Source of the DNA: Vibrio coralliilyticus ATCC BAA-450
GTDB taxonomy: Bacteria; Pseudomonadota; Gammaproteobacteria; Enterobacterales; Vibrionaceae
Direction of reading: 5' to 3'
Assembly: GCF_000176135.1 (NCBI RefSeq)
Contig: NZ_ACZN01000018.1
Coordinates: 310,001-374,000, forward strand
Length of the DNA: 64,000 nt
Numbering within the stretch: the first letter of the stretch is position 1; every line of letters starts with the position of its first letter. The notes below the pieces were generated by a model. The model did no database searches and had not been told where the DNA came from. It saw only the letters and a list, made by a program, of their open reading frames with translations. Both the position numbers and the translations under genes were made by a program. Shown here piece after piece: positions 26,989-36,196 of the stretch.

Positions 26989-28209
26989 TTAGTCTTCACT
27001 GGTAGAAGAAATCTTATGGATAGCTAGATCTGCACCGTTGTACTCGTCTTCTTCTGATAAGCGTAGCCCTGATACTTTATGGATGACCCCATAGACGATT
27101 AACGCACCGACAAGAGCAACTGTGATGCCAGCTAAAGTACCAAGCACCTGTACACTGACACTCACGCCTCCCAAACCGCCTAGTGCGCTTTGGCCAAATA
27201 TCCCTGCGGCAATGCCGCCCCACGCGCCACATACGCCATGTAAAGGCCAAACCCCCAGTACATCATCAATCTTGGTTTTATTTTGCAAGTACGTAAACAG
27301 GTAAACAAACAAGGCACCCGCAATACCACCTGTAATTAGAGCACCAATAGGATGCATCAGATCTGAGCCAGCACATACAGCAACCAAACCAGCAAGTGGG
27401 CCATTGTGAATGAAGCCGGGGTCATTTTTACCCGCAATCAAAGACACAACAATGCCTCCTACCATCGCCATTAGAGAGTTCATTGCAACAAGGCCGCTGA
27501 TTCCATTAAGTGTTTGTGCTGACATGACGTTAAACCCAAACCAGCCCACACACAAAATCCAAGCGCCAAGCGCGAGAAATGGAATATTGGAAGGAGCAAA
27601 GTTAGTGTGCTTTCCGGCGCGAATTCGACCTTTCCTCATACCAAGGAACACTACCGCAACTAATGCGATCCAGCCCCCTACACCATGGACAACAACGGAC
27701 CCTGCAAAATCGTGGAATCCGTAACCAAAGTGGTCTTCAAACCAGGATTGCAGACCAAAGTTTCCGTTCCATATCATGCCTTCAAATACAGGATATACGA
27801 GCCCAACGGTGAAAAAGGTCGCAACAAGTACCGGGTAAAAACGAGCTCTCTCTGCAATTCCCCCTGATACAATCGCTGGTATTGCGGCAGCAAACGTCAG
27901 TAAAAAGAAGAATTTGACCAATTCATAACCGTTACCTTGAGACAAAGTTTGGGCATCAGCAAAAAAGTTAGCACCATACGCAACCCAATAGCCGATAAAG
28001 AAATAAGCAATTGCAGAAATACCAAAGTCAGCGAGTATTTTAACCAGTGCGTTAACCTGATTTTTGTGTCGCACCGTTCCAACTTCAAGGAAGGCAAACC
28101 CAGCGTGCATTAAAAATACCATAATGGCGCCGAGTAGAAGGAAAAGAGTATCGGAACTCTGGGTCAAGGTTTGAACCGCTCCGTGAACCTGACTGGCAGT
28201 TACGCTCAT
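26989..28209 (-). CDS. amtB: Ammonium transporter AmtB
   Basis: A 406-residue membrane channel with about eleven transmembrane segments. The twin pore histidines appear as VVVHGVGGW and WPLHGVCGAWGG, and the AGFAFLEVGTVRHKN segment is the family start motif. Upstream lie a sigma-54 promoter and NtrC-like sites, so it is likely induced by nitrogen limitation. No glnK is next to it in the window, unlike the common glnK-amtB pair. Confidence 0.95.
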   Translation of the reverse strand: MSVTASQVHGAVQTLTQSSDTLFLLLGAIMVFLMHAGFAFLEVGTVRHKNQVNALVKILADFGISAIAYFFIGYWVAYGANFFADAQTLSQGNGYELVKFFFLLTFAAAIPAIVSGGIAERARFYPVLVATFFTVGLVYPVFEGMIWNGNFGLQSWFEDHFGYGFHDFAGSVVVHGVGGWIALVAVVFLGMRKGRIRAGKHTNFAPSNIPFLALGAWILCVGWFGFNVMSAQTLNGISGLVAMNSLMAMVGGIVVSLIAGKNDPGFIHNGPLAGLVAVCAGSDLMHPIGALITGGIAGALFVYLFTYLQNKTKIDDVLGVWPLHGVCGAWGGIAAGIFGQSALGGLGGVSVSVQVLGTLAGITVALVGALIVYGVIHKVSGLRLSEEDEYNGADLAIHKISSTSED

Positions 28210-28306
28210 TGTAAAGTGTCTCCATCAATTCGCTACGCACTTATCCTGTGCACTAGCACAATAAAATCACCAAAGTGGTGACATCAATTTGAAAAGCGAA
28301 TGTGGA

Positions 28307-28321
28307 GCAACGACCGTGCCA
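28307..28321 (-). promoter_or_regulatory. Sigma-54 promoter for amtB
   Basis: Read on the minus strand the element is TGGCACGGTCGTTGC, an exact match to TGGCACG-N4-TTGC (the -24/-12 elements). It lies about 98 bp upstream of the amtB start and points toward it. Confidence 0.9.
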
Positions 28322-28418
28322 GCAAATCAACGGGAAGTCGAGAGCACCTATCTAGTTGATAGGTATAAATTTAATAATTACAGCACGCCCATAGTAAATG
28401 ATAGATTTAAAATTAATC

Positions 28419-28452
28419 GCACTAAGATGGTGACAGAGCACCATGCTGTAGC
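28419..28452. promoter_or_regulatory. Two NtrC-like enhancer sites upstream of the amtB promoter
   Basis: GCACTAAGATGGTGA (28419-28433) matches GCACYA-N3-TGGTGC at 11 of the 12 specified positions. GCACCATGCTGTAGC (28438-28452) is a weaker second copy, 19 bp away centre to centre. They lie about 100-130 bp upstream of the -24 element, the usual enhancer distance, with AT-rich DNA between. Confidence 0.7.
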
Positions 28453-28473
28453 GCGTTAACTTGGTGCAAAAAA

Positions 28474-28493
28474 AGCCCTGAGATAACAGGGCT
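28474..28493 (-). terminator. Rho-independent terminator after the 28502-28918 gene
   Basis: A 7-bp stem AGCCCTG/CAGGGCT which on the minus strand is followed by TTTTTTTGC. It ends the formate dehydrogenase transcript. Confidence 0.88.
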
Positions 28494-28501
28494 ATGTACA
28501 T

Positions 28502-28918
28502 TTAAAGGTTCGGCCCTTTATTGAATGAAAACGGCTGATTCGCCCGTAGTTTGGTCATACCTTGATACATACGTACAAACCAGACAGCAATAGCTATTGC
28601 CCCAAAGAGGATACCTACATAGGGAATGTAGTAAGCGATATCATCAATAATATGGTTCTGATACCAGTAATCATTCACGCCTTTCAAAACCCCATTAGAC
28701 GTTGCGACAGTGATGATAAGAACAACGAAATAGATCAGATTGAGAAAGAAAGTACGAATCAAACCATAATAGTGTGAATCAATTACTTCTCCATCCTGAC
28801 CTTTATCCAGCCTGTAACCCGCATAGACAATCGCTACAACACCTGAAATCAAGCAAGTAAGTGGCGTAAAAATACTTAGGATGTACGCTATCCAAATTCC
28901 TTTATGAGATTTGTTCAT
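28502..28918 (-). CDS. Small membrane protein at the end of the formate dehydrogenase operon
   Basis: A 138-residue protein with three or four hydrophobic segments, resembling DUF4870-like membrane proteins. It overlaps the end of the cytochrome b subunit gene by 17 nt and precedes a terminator, so it belongs to the formate dehydrogenase transcript. Its function is not evident; an assembly or stability role is only a guess. Confidence 0.75.
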   Translation of the reverse strand: MNKSHKGIWIAYILSIFTPLTCLISGVVAIVYAGYRLDKGQDGEVIDSHYYGLIRTFFLNLIYFVVLIITVATSNGVLKGVNDYWYQNHIIDDIAYYIPYVGILFGAIAIAVWFVRMYQGMTKLRANQPFSFNKGPNL

Positions 28919-29948
28919 TGGTTTGCACTCCTTTTACGCTATCATGCTCCGAAGCTCCTTGGTGCTCTTTCGCCTTCATTTCCTCGTACCACAGGTCATG
29001 ATGTTCTTTTGCCCAAGTTTCATCGACTTCGCCCGTCACCATGCCTTCCAGTGCGCCTTCCATTCCAAACAAACCAATGTAGATATGGAAAATAAAGCCA
29101 CAAATCAGGATCAGAGCAGCAACCATATGGACGAGATTCGACATCTCCATATCACGTCGCGTTTGTCCGAAGATCGGGAAGTCCAGAACTAAGCCACTCA
29201 GCGCAACCGCGGTTCCAACTACGATAAGTAGCCAGAACAGAGCCTTTTCACCTGCATTGGAAAACTCAGCAGAAGGATGAGAGCCCTTGTGTTTACCGAC
29301 CATGCCACCCAATTTCATAAACCAAACAAGGTCGACTTTCTTGAAGATCGACTTGCGCCACCATTTCACTAGTACGCAAATCAGCAGCACATAGAAGATT
29401 GGCCCAATGTAGTTGTGGTATTGCTTGGCCAACATAATGATGAAACCCCACAACTCTGATGGAATGTACGGCTTAAGGAAGTGTTTACCGTAAACCAACA
29501 TCAATCCACTAAAGGCTAATGTTAAGAACGTAAACGCCATACTCCAGTGCAATGCTCGATCAAATCGAGACCAACGCTTGATTTTTTTACCTGTTCTTGG
29601 CGCACTGAGCATCAGAGGGCCAATCACGATGTACATCAGTGTCACGAACGCAATACTGCCAAAGATGGCGACTGCGCCTGCCGGAGACATCCACTTTTCT
29701 TTGAGAATGTACCAAGTCTGGCCGGGAGCACTGATCAGCATCCCATGCTCTGGGAATTGAGAAGTAGTGTAGCCCTCTTCTCCCTGACGAACCTGACGCC
29801 AGAAATCCGCGCCAGCCAATTGAGACATTTCTCGTTGTGCAACATCAGCTTTTTTTTGCTCTGCCTGAGCAGGCAATGAAAAAGCAAACATTAATGCTGC
29901 CATGATCGACAGCATTAAAAGAGATGCACGTTTAAACATTGAAAACAT
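28902..29948 (-). CDS. fdhC: Formate dehydrogenase cytochrome b556 (gamma) subunit
   Basis: A 348-residue di-heme membrane subunit that takes electrons from the FeS subunit to the quinone pool. It has an N-terminal signal-like helix ending LPAQAEQ, about five further helices, and heme-ligand histidines in RFDRALHWSMA, KQYHNYIGPIF, NLVHMVAAL and FIFHIYIG. The ATG at 29948 has GGAG 6 nt upstream; the TTG at 29960 is less likely. Longer than E. coli FdnI because of the exported N-terminal extension, as in Shewanella/Vibrio FdhC-type proteins. Confidence 0.93.
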   Translation of the reverse strand: MFSMFKRASLLMLSIMAALMFAFSLPAQAEQKKADVAQREMSQLAGADFWRQVRQGEEGYTTSQFPEHGMLISAPGQTWYILKEKWMSPAGAVAIFGSIAFVTLMYIVIGPLMLSAPRTGKKIKRWSRFDRALHWSMAFTFLTLAFSGLMLVYGKHFLKPYIPSELWGFIIMLAKQYHNYIGPIFYVLLICVLVKWWRKSIFKKVDLVWFMKLGGMVGKHKGSHPSAEFSNAGEKALFWLLIVVGTAVALSGLVLDFPIFGQTRRDMEMSNLVHMVAALILICGFIFHIYIGLFGMEGALEGMVTGEVDETWAKEHHDLWYEEMKAKEHQGASEHDSVKGVQTNEQIS

Positions 29949-29962
29949 GACCATCTCCAACG

Positions 29963-30571
29963 TTAGCTTTTGGTGGCGTCGTAAGACAGGTCATTACCGT
30001 TCGTCCAGCCTGCGCCCTTCGCGCCGCGCTCAACTACACGCTGACGGAAAATGTCCGAGACTTTCTCTGCATCACCCGCTAGCAAAGCTTTCGTCGAACA
30101 CAAAGATGCACACATAGGCAGCTTACCTTCAGCAATGCGGTTTGCACCGTACTTCTGACGCTCTTCCACTGACCCTGCTTCGGTTTCAGGGCCACCAGCA
30201 CAGAAAGTGCATTTGTCCATTTTTCCACGCTCGCCAAACGCTTCCTGCTTAGGAAACTGAGGTGCACCAAAAGGACAGGCAAACAAACAGTAACCACAAC
30301 CGATACAAAGATCTTTGTTATGAAGCACAATGCCATCTTCGGTGTGTTCAAAGCAGTCTGCCGGGCACACCGCCATACAAGGTGCATCAGTACAGTGCAT
30401 GCACGCTACTGAGATTGAGTTCTCGCCCGGTTCACCATCATTTAGTGTGACCACGCGACGACGCTGAATACCCCACTCAAGCGCATCATCATTTTCGTTC
30501 TTACACGCAGTGACACAGCCGTTACATTCGATGCAGCGCTTGGTATCACATAGGAATTTCATTCTAGCCAT
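29963..30571 (-). CDS. fdhB: Formate dehydrogenase iron-sulfur (beta) subunit
   Basis: A 202-residue ferredoxin-like subunit carrying electrons from FdhA to the cytochrome b. Cysteine motifs for four [4Fe-4S] clusters are visible: CIECNGCVTACK, CMHCTDAPCMAVCP, CIGCGYCLFACP and the interspersed CTFC plus later cysteines. SD GGAG lies 7 nt before the ATG. It follows fdhA by 11 nt. Confidence 0.95.
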   Translation of the reverse strand: MARMKFLCDTKRCIECNGCVTACKNENDDALEWGIQRRRVVTLNDGEPGENSISVACMHCTDAPCMAVCPADCFEHTEDGIVLHNKDLCIGCGYCLFACPFGAPQFPKQEAFGERGKMDKCTFCAGGPETEAGSVEERQKYGANRIAEGKLPMCASLCSTKALLAGDAEKVSDIFRQRVVERGAKGAGWTNGNDLSYDATKS

Positions 30572-30582
30572 TGGTTAACTCC

Positions 30583-33438
30583 TTACGCTTTACGAATGTT
30601 ACAGAGGGTGACTTTGGTTTCCTGCATCTGAGTGACAGGATCATAGCCATAGGTAGTGGCAATATTGGCGGAATCACCAATGACGTAAGGGTCCGTCCCT
30701 TCTGGGTATTTATCTCGCAAATCTTCGCCCTGGAACTTGCCACCAAAGTGGAATGGGATAAATGCCATGCCCGGCTTCACTCGACGTGTCACCATTGCTT
30801 TGACGTGAATGCGGCCTTTCTCTGCACCTTCAACCCAAACCATGTCTCCGTCGCGGAAACCAAGGTCGTTGGCGTCTTTCGGGTTCACCTCAACAAACAT
30901 TTCTTGTTGAAGTTCAGCAAGCCAAGGGTTTGAACGAGTTTCTTCACCGCCACCTTCATATTCAACCAAGCGGCCTGAAGTCAGGATGATCGGATACTCA
31001 CCAGATTTATCCTGATCCTGAATTGATTTGTACATGGTTGGCAGTCGATAGATAGATTCACTGTCATCCCAAGTCGGATAATCCGCCACTAAATCTCGAC
31101 GTGGCGTATACAACGGCTCACGGTGTAAAGGTACGCGGTCAGGGAATGTCCAGACGATGGCACGAGCTTTCGCGTTACCAAAAGGGATACATCCGTGCTT
31201 AATCGCAACCCGCTGAATGCCGCCAGACAAATCCGTCTTCCAGTTTTTGCCTTCTGCCGCGGCTTTTTCTTCAGCAGTTAGGTCATCCCACCAACCGAGA
31301 GACTTCAATAACTTATCGCTGAATTCAGGGTAGCCATCTTCAATCTCACTGCCTTTTGAGTAGCTGTCTTCCGCCAGAAGATTGTGACCTTCGTACTCAA
31401 CACCGTATCTTGCGCGGAAATTACCACCTCCCTTCGCAACCGGTTTAGACGTATCGTAGAGGATGTGTGTCCCTGGGTGTTTCATTTCTGGGGTGCCCCA
31501 ACACGGCCAAGGAAGCCCATAAGTATCACCATGCGCTGGGCCACCTTCTGCCTCCAACGAGGTTTTATGGAAGGTGTGCCAGTTTTGCTGATGAGACTTC
31601 AAACGCTCTGGGCTTTGCCCGGTATAACCGATAGTCCACATCCCGCGGTTGAACTCACGTGTGATATCTTCGATGACTGGCTGGTTGTTTTCGACTTTAA
31701 CATTCTTAAATAGCTGCTCTGCAAAACCGAGTTTCTTGGTCAGCAGGTACATGATTTCGTGATCAGGCTTAGAGTCGAAAAGTGGTTCTACGACTTGGTC
31801 TCGCCACTGAATCGAGCGGTTTGATGCCGTCACACTGCCGTGAGTTTCGAACTGCGTAGTCGCGGGAAGAAGGTACACGCCATCGGTGCGATCGTTCATG
31901 ACCGCAGCCACTGTTGGGTAAGGGTCAACAATGACCATCATCTCCAGTTTCTTCATCGCAGTGCGCATTTCAACACCACGAGTCTGAGAGTTCACCGCGT
32001 GTCCCCAGTAAAACATTGCGCGGATATTATCTTTTTGCTCGATGTTGTCTTTGTTTTCAAGAACACCATCAATCCATCGCGAAACAGGAATCCCCATATT
32101 GTTCATTGGCTTTTTGCCGCGGTATTCATTTTGATCGAAACGCTTCTGAACCCATTCGTGATCGAGCCCCCACACTTTCGACCAATGCTTCCAAGCACCA
32201 TCTGACAAGCCGTAATAGCCGGGCAAAGTATGCGACAAAACACCAAGGTCGGTTGCGCCCTGAACATTGTCGTGACCACGGAAAATGTTTGCACCACCGC
32301 CGGATTTACCCATGTTGCCCAATGCGAGTTCCAACACGCAATATGCACGCGTATTGTTGTTCCCTGTCGTATGCTGAGTACCACCCATACACCAGACAAC
32401 ACAACCCGGTCGATTTTCAGAAAGCAGCTTCGCAGCTTGGTATACATCCGCTTCAGTCACCCCCGTCACACGCTCTACTTCTGCTGGCGTCCATTTCGCG
32501 ACTTCCTGACGGATTTCATCCATACCAAAAACGCGCTGACGAATGAATTCTTTGTCTTCCCATTGATTGGCAAACACATGCCAAAGGATGCCCCAGATAA
32601 ACGCCACATCTGATCCCGGACGAAGTGACACGTAATGGTCAGATTTGGCTGCAGTGCGTGTTCGGCGAGGGTCAGCGACAACGATCTTACAGTTGTTCTT
32701 TTCTTTGGCGATTAAGATATGCTGCATCGCCACAGGGTGAGCCTCTGCGGGGTTAGAACCAATGAACAGCATCGATTTGCAGTTGTGCATGTCATTGAAC
32801 GAGTTGGTCATCGCTCCATAGCCCCAAGTGTTCGCTACCCCGGCAACCGTGGTCGAGTGACAAATACGAGCCTGATGGTCGACATTGTTTGTTCCCCACA
32901 ATGAGGCCATTTTACGGAACATGTAAGCCTGTTCATTACTGTGTTTCGCGCTACCTAGCCAGTAGACAGAATCTGGTCCGGAGTCTTTTCGGATATCCAG
33001 AATCTTATCGCCAATTTCTTCGATAGCCTGATCCCAAGAAAGCTTCTTCCACTTACCGCCTTCCAATTTCATCGGGTATTTCAAACGGCGCTCGCCGTGG
33101 CCGTGTTCACGCAAAGCGGCACCTTTCGCACAATGCCCACCAGCGTTAAATGGGTGGTCGAATGCAGGCTCCTGCCCTGTCCAGACACCATCTTGAACTT
33201 CGGCGTAAATACCGCAACCAACAGAACAGTGAGAACAAATCGTCCGCTTAACTTCGGTTTTCGCTTGAGGGTCCACAGACTTTGCTTCTGCTTTTCTAAT
33301 CATCCCTGGAGCAAACAATCCAGCGCCTACAACAGCGCCACCCGCCGCCAACGAAGAGTTTCTCATGAATGCACGACGCGATACGCCAAGCGGGTTCCGT
33401 TCTTTGCTCACGCTGTCTGAGCGTTTAACTAATTTCAT
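30583..33438 (-). CDS. fdhA: Formate dehydrogenase catalytic (alpha) subunit, molybdopterin, cysteine type
   Basis: A 951-residue periplasmic Mo/W-bis-MGD enzyme that oxidises formate. A twin-arginine signal is at residues 20-25 (SRRAFM) followed by a hydrophobic stretch. The [4Fe-4S] ligands are Cys 68, 71, 75 and 103. The metal ligand is Cys193 in ARICHS where E. coli FdnG has selenocysteine, so no SECIS element is needed. The C-terminal dinucleotide-binding domain contains YPIILTSGRLVEYEGGG. SD AGGAG precedes the ATG by 7 nt. It sits between the Tat mini-protein and fdhB. Confidence 0.96.
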   Translation of the reverse strand: MKLVKRSDSVSKERNPLGVSRRAFMRNSSLAAGGAVVGAGLFAPGMIRKAEAKSVDPQAKTEVKRTICSHCSVGCGIYAEVQDGVWTGQEPAFDHPFNAGGHCAKGAALREHGHGERRLKYPMKLEGGKWKKLSWDQAIEEIGDKILDIRKDSGPDSVYWLGSAKHSNEQAYMFRKMASLWGTNNVDHQARICHSTTVAGVANTWGYGAMTNSFNDMHNCKSMLFIGSNPAEAHPVAMQHILIAKEKNNCKIVVADPRRTRTAAKSDHYVSLRPGSDVAFIWGILWHVFANQWEDKEFIRQRVFGMDEIRQEVAKWTPAEVERVTGVTEADVYQAAKLLSENRPGCVVWCMGGTQHTTGNNNTRAYCVLELALGNMGKSGGGANIFRGHDNVQGATDLGVLSHTLPGYYGLSDGAWKHWSKVWGLDHEWVQKRFDQNEYRGKKPMNNMGIPVSRWIDGVLENKDNIEQKDNIRAMFYWGHAVNSQTRGVEMRTAMKKLEMMVIVDPYPTVAAVMNDRTDGVYLLPATTQFETHGSVTASNRSIQWRDQVVEPLFDSKPDHEIMYLLTKKLGFAEQLFKNVKVENNQPVIEDITREFNRGMWTIGYTGQSPERLKSHQQNWHTFHKTSLEAEGGPAHGDTYGLPWPCWGTPEMKHPGTHILYDTSKPVAKGGGNFRARYGVEYEGHNLLAEDSYSKGSEIEDGYPEFSDKLLKSLGWWDDLTAEEKAAAEGKNWKTDLSGGIQRVAIKHGCIPFGNAKARAIVWTFPDRVPLHREPLYTPRRDLVADYPTWDDSESIYRLPTMYKSIQDQDKSGEYPIILTSGRLVEYEGGGEETRSNPWLAELQQEMFVEVNPKDANDLGFRDGDMVWVEGAEKGRIHVKAMVTRRVKPGMAFIPFHFGGKFQGEDLRDKYPEGTDPYVIGDSANIATTYGYDPVTQMQETKVTLCNIRKA

Positions 33439-33449
33439 TGCTCTGCTCC

Positions 33450-33650
33450 TTACAGCGTGTCGTAGAAATCACGAATATGTTGGGTTTCGCGATAACCTTT
33501 TGATTTCGCGTTTTCTTTCTCCGGCTGTACAGCTTCAGCCGCTGTCGCAGCATTGGCTGTTCCTGCAACGACAGCCCCGGCAACAGCAGCGGTAGTCAGC
33601 CCCTTTAAAAGGTCTCGACGGCTGGTATTAACATCTTTATTGTCTTTCAT
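33450..33650 (-). CDS. Formate dehydrogenase region Tat-signal mini-protein
   Basis: A 66-residue protein that is little more than a twin-arginine signal (TSRRDLLKGLTTAAVAGAVV) with a 30-residue hydrophilic tail (KGYRETQHIRDFYDTL). It matches the small formate-dehydrogenase-associated Tat-target family (TIGR02811-type) found just before fdhA in Vibrio, Shewanella and relatives. Its role is unknown; it may be a small exported subunit or assembly partner. It is 12 nt upstream of fdhA. Confidence 0.88.
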   Translation of the reverse strand: MKDNKDVNTSRRDLLKGLTTAAVAGAVVAGTANAATAAEAVQPEKENAKSKGYRETQHIRDFYDTL

Positions 33651-33710
33651 TTTGCTTCCTTACCAATAAGGTATCTGGAGACTGTTGTCTCTCTTCTCGA
33701 CGTGAATGCT

Positions 33711-34349
33711 TTATCGCTGAGTCTGCTCGTATTCAGCGGCGTTTTTCATATCAATGCTTGAATGAGCTTTACCGCCTTTCACCTTTGCGCTGAACCGCAC
33801 CTGTTCTAGTGTTAAGAACGCTCCGCATAGCTGAGCCACAGAAAGGTAAAAACGTGCGTGCTGAGCCTGCTTAACCTGACGAACAAAAGAGGTGAACCAA
33901 GGCGAAATGTGAGTATTGAAGAAATGTTGTTGCTGAGAATCTTGCTCGCGTACAAGCACCGCCATCACTTCACACAAGGCTGAAATATGGTCTTCTGGTT
34001 CTTTGATGCTGTCTTCTCTCTCCAGACCTAACAACTTCAGATCATGGCGGATGTTGGCAAGCGGCTTCTCCATCAAAGAACCAGTACGATGCCACGATGC
34101 AAACGGAACGACTTCGCCACGGCCTATACCAATAAACAGCTCGTGATATTCGTCTTCAAGTTCTGAGGCATTTACGTCAAGCGCCGCCTGCTTGAGAGCC
34201 TGCCATGCCGACTGCATATCACTAGGCGCGTTTTCAATTTCCAAATCAGCCAAAAATTGCACTAAATCCACGGTAGGACATTGGCGATACAACGCTGATA
34301 ACATCAAGTAGATGTCAGCTCTTAAAGTAAGTTGTTCTTCCACTTTCAT
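33711..34349 (-). CDS. TorD/DmsD-family molybdoenzyme chaperone
   Basis: An all-helical 212-residue cytoplasmic protein of the TorD family, which binds Tat signals and proofreads molybdoenzyme maturation. The EDEYHELFIGIGRGEVVPFASWHRTG stretch (shown in part: EYHELFIGIGRG, PFASWHRTG) is the family core motif. AGGAG touches the ATG at 34349, while the GTG two codons later (34343) has 6-nt spacing and could be the true start. It lies 3 nt after the upstream Fe-S gene and serves the same operon. Confidence 0.9.
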   Translation of the reverse strand: MKVEEQLTLRADIYLMLSALYRQCPTVDLVQFLADLEIENAPSDMQSAWQALKQAALDVNASELEDEYHELFIGIGRGEVVPFASWHRTGSLMEKPLANIRHDLKLLGLEREDSIKEPEDHISALCEVMAVLVREQDSQQQHFFNTHISPWFTSFVRQVKQAQHARFYLSVAQLCGAFLTLEQVRFSAKVKGGKAHSSIDMKNAAEYEQTQR

Positions 34350-34352
34350 CTC

Positions 34353-36014
34353 CTAATAGTTCAGCTGTTTGGTCGGATCGTCAGCCATCGCTTCAAACAT
34401 ATCGATGACTCGGCAGTCCTCGCACATCGCGATACGGTTGAGCGCACTGTCATCATTAAAGTGAGAGTGACCACGTAACTTATTCTGAAGCATATCGATC
34501 ATAGATTGAGGCGCGAAAGGTTTGTGGCAGCGTATACATTCCGCCGCCTTTTCTTCGTGAATCGTCGTAACTGACTGCCGAGCAGCCGCATCCCAGTTCA
34601 TTCGAGGCGTCATAGTAAGAGCGTTTTCAGGGCAGGCTTTGGTACATAGCCCACATTGAACACAGTCTTGCTCAACAAATTTAAGCGATGGTGATTGGCC
34701 GTCAGTATGAAGTGCTCTGCTCGGACAAACAGCAACACAGCTCATGCACAATGTGCAGTCTTTACTTTCGCAAGAGATATTGCCGTAAGGCGCATTAGCA
34801 GGAAGCTCAACAAGGGTTTCAATAGGAGTTCGAGTCTGGGCAAGCGAATCAAGAGCGGTAAAAAGTCGCTGCCTTTTATTGCCTTGTAAGTCACCCAGTG
34901 ACAAATCAAACGAGTCAACACGCAATTGTGGGCGACTCTCACTTAGCGATTCCATGTAGAGAATATCGATAGTGTCTCGGTCAATGCCGATTTGAGACAA
35001 TAACTCCTGCGCTGTGGCAACTTCATTTTGCAAAACGCGTAATATCGTCGCTGGCATACGCTTGCTTGCGGCAAACAACACTTGTGTTGCTCCATTGACC
35101 AAAGCTGCAAACCAAGAGTCGATACCTACCGACGGAAGATCTTCAACCACAATAGGAACAACATTATCCGGCAACACATTTAGCGCCATAACGTTAAAGT
35201 TTTCGTGACGCTCACTGCATATCAGTACAACCGGAGCAACTCCTCCAGCTTGGTGATAATTCGCCAAAGTACGCTCAATAAATTTCTGAGTCTCTTGAGG
35301 GTTCGGCAATGCATAGTGGATAGCTTCTGTCGGGCAAGCCGTTGCACAAGTACCTACGCCCTGACACAAATACGGGTTGATTTCGATTCGATGACCCGTT
35401 TTGTCACTCCCTTCACTAGACAAAGCACCTGCGGGGCAAGCGTCAACACAGCGCTCACAGCCTTTAACCCCTCGTGAGCTATGCGCGCAGAGAGCGGTAT
35501 CCAATCGAAAAAACTTCGGTTTATCGAACGTCCCCATTAAGTTTGGGATCTCTTCCAGAGCATCCGCAAGCTTTGGATAACCTCTGCCTACAGGGAAGTA
35601 ACCCGGAGCGGGTACCTCTTCATCCATACAGCTATTGAGGCAAAGATCTAATACGATATCGAAGCATTGTTGATTGATGGCGACCTGAGCCAGATTGCTC
35701 CTCAAGCCATGGTTTTGTGTATGCACATCAAATGCGCCGAGAAACCCTGAGACTTGAACCTGATTGGCGTAATAAATATTGCCATGGCTGCCAGGCTCAC
35801 CATCAGTAGATAGCAGTGTTAAGCTTCCCATTTGAGACAACTGCTCTGCGGCGCTTTCAATAATTGAAGTCGGCCCGATGACAAGTGTATGTCCCCCACT
35901 CTCATAACTGACCGTGGGAGGAATAAGGTTTGTCAGTTCAACGGTATTCTCAAACGCATAAAGACGCGCTTTACCATTCACTGACTGAGATTGTTGTAAT
36001 AGTTGTTTTAGCAT
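34353..36014 (-). CDS. Multi-cluster 4Fe-4S protein of the formate dehydrogenase maturation cluster
   Basis: A 553-residue cytoplasmic protein with several ferredoxin motifs: CERCVDACPAG and CQGVGTCATACP in the middle (about 190-230), then CTLCMSCVAVCP and CVQCGLCTKACP (about 420-470), and further C-terminal cysteine pairs CIRCH and CEDC. The N-terminal third has a Rossmann-like VLDLCLNSCMDEE segment. It is found with DUF3305/DUF3306, TorD and fdhA genes in related bacteria and is assumed to help assemble or feed electrons to the formate dehydrogenase; the exact role is not known. Confidence 0.85.
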   Translation of the reverse strand: MLKQLLQQSQSVNGKARLYAFENTVELTNLIPPTVSYESGGHTLVIGPTSIIESAAEQLSQMGSLTLLSTDGEPGSHGNIYYANQVQVSGFLGAFDVHTQNHGLRSNLAQVAINQQCFDIVLDLCLNSCMDEEVPAPGYFPVGRGYPKLADALEEIPNLMGTFDKPKFFRLDTALCAHSSRGVKGCERCVDACPAGALSSEGSDKTGHRIEINPYLCQGVGTCATACPTEAIHYALPNPQETQKFIERTLANYHQAGGVAPVVLICSERHENFNVMALNVLPDNVVPIVVEDLPSVGIDSWFAALVNGATQVLFAASKRMPATILRVLQNEVATAQELLSQIGIDRDTIDILYMESLSESRPQLRVDSFDLSLGDLQGNKRQRLFTALDSLAQTRTPIETLVELPANAPYGNISCESKDCTLCMSCVAVCPSRALHTDGQSPSLKFVEQDCVQCGLCTKACPENALTMTPRMNWDAAARQSVTTIHEEKAAECIRCHKPFAPQSMIDMLQNKLRGHSHFNDDSALNRIAMCEDCRVIDMFEAMADDPTKQLNY

Positions 36015-36144
36015 TGCTCTGTTCCAGCATTAAGAACATGAATTTTGTTTTATCCGTTCATTAGCAATTGCTATACCAATTTTAATATCATTAATTATCA
36101 GCTAGTTACAGTCATTCTTCTTACTAGAGAACCGAATAAAAAAA

Positions 36145-36167
36145 GGGTGAGACATTTTGTCCCACCC
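36145..36167 (-). terminator. Hairpin between the DUF3306 gene and the Fe-S gene
   Basis: GGGTGAGACA/TGTCCCACCC with a TTT loop and one mismatch. On the minus strand it is followed by TTTTTTTATT, so it could end or attenuate the DUF3305-DUF3306 transcript. Inside it lies a 19-mer that recurs (18/19) at 63840-63858; see findings. Confidence 0.7.
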
Positions 36168-36196
36168 TCGTAATTGATTGTTTAGTCAAAATGTAC

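Noticed and set aside
32016..32546. 176-codon plus-strand frame within fdhA
   Set aside because: It is an antisense shadow of a well conserved catalytic gene with no ribosome site.
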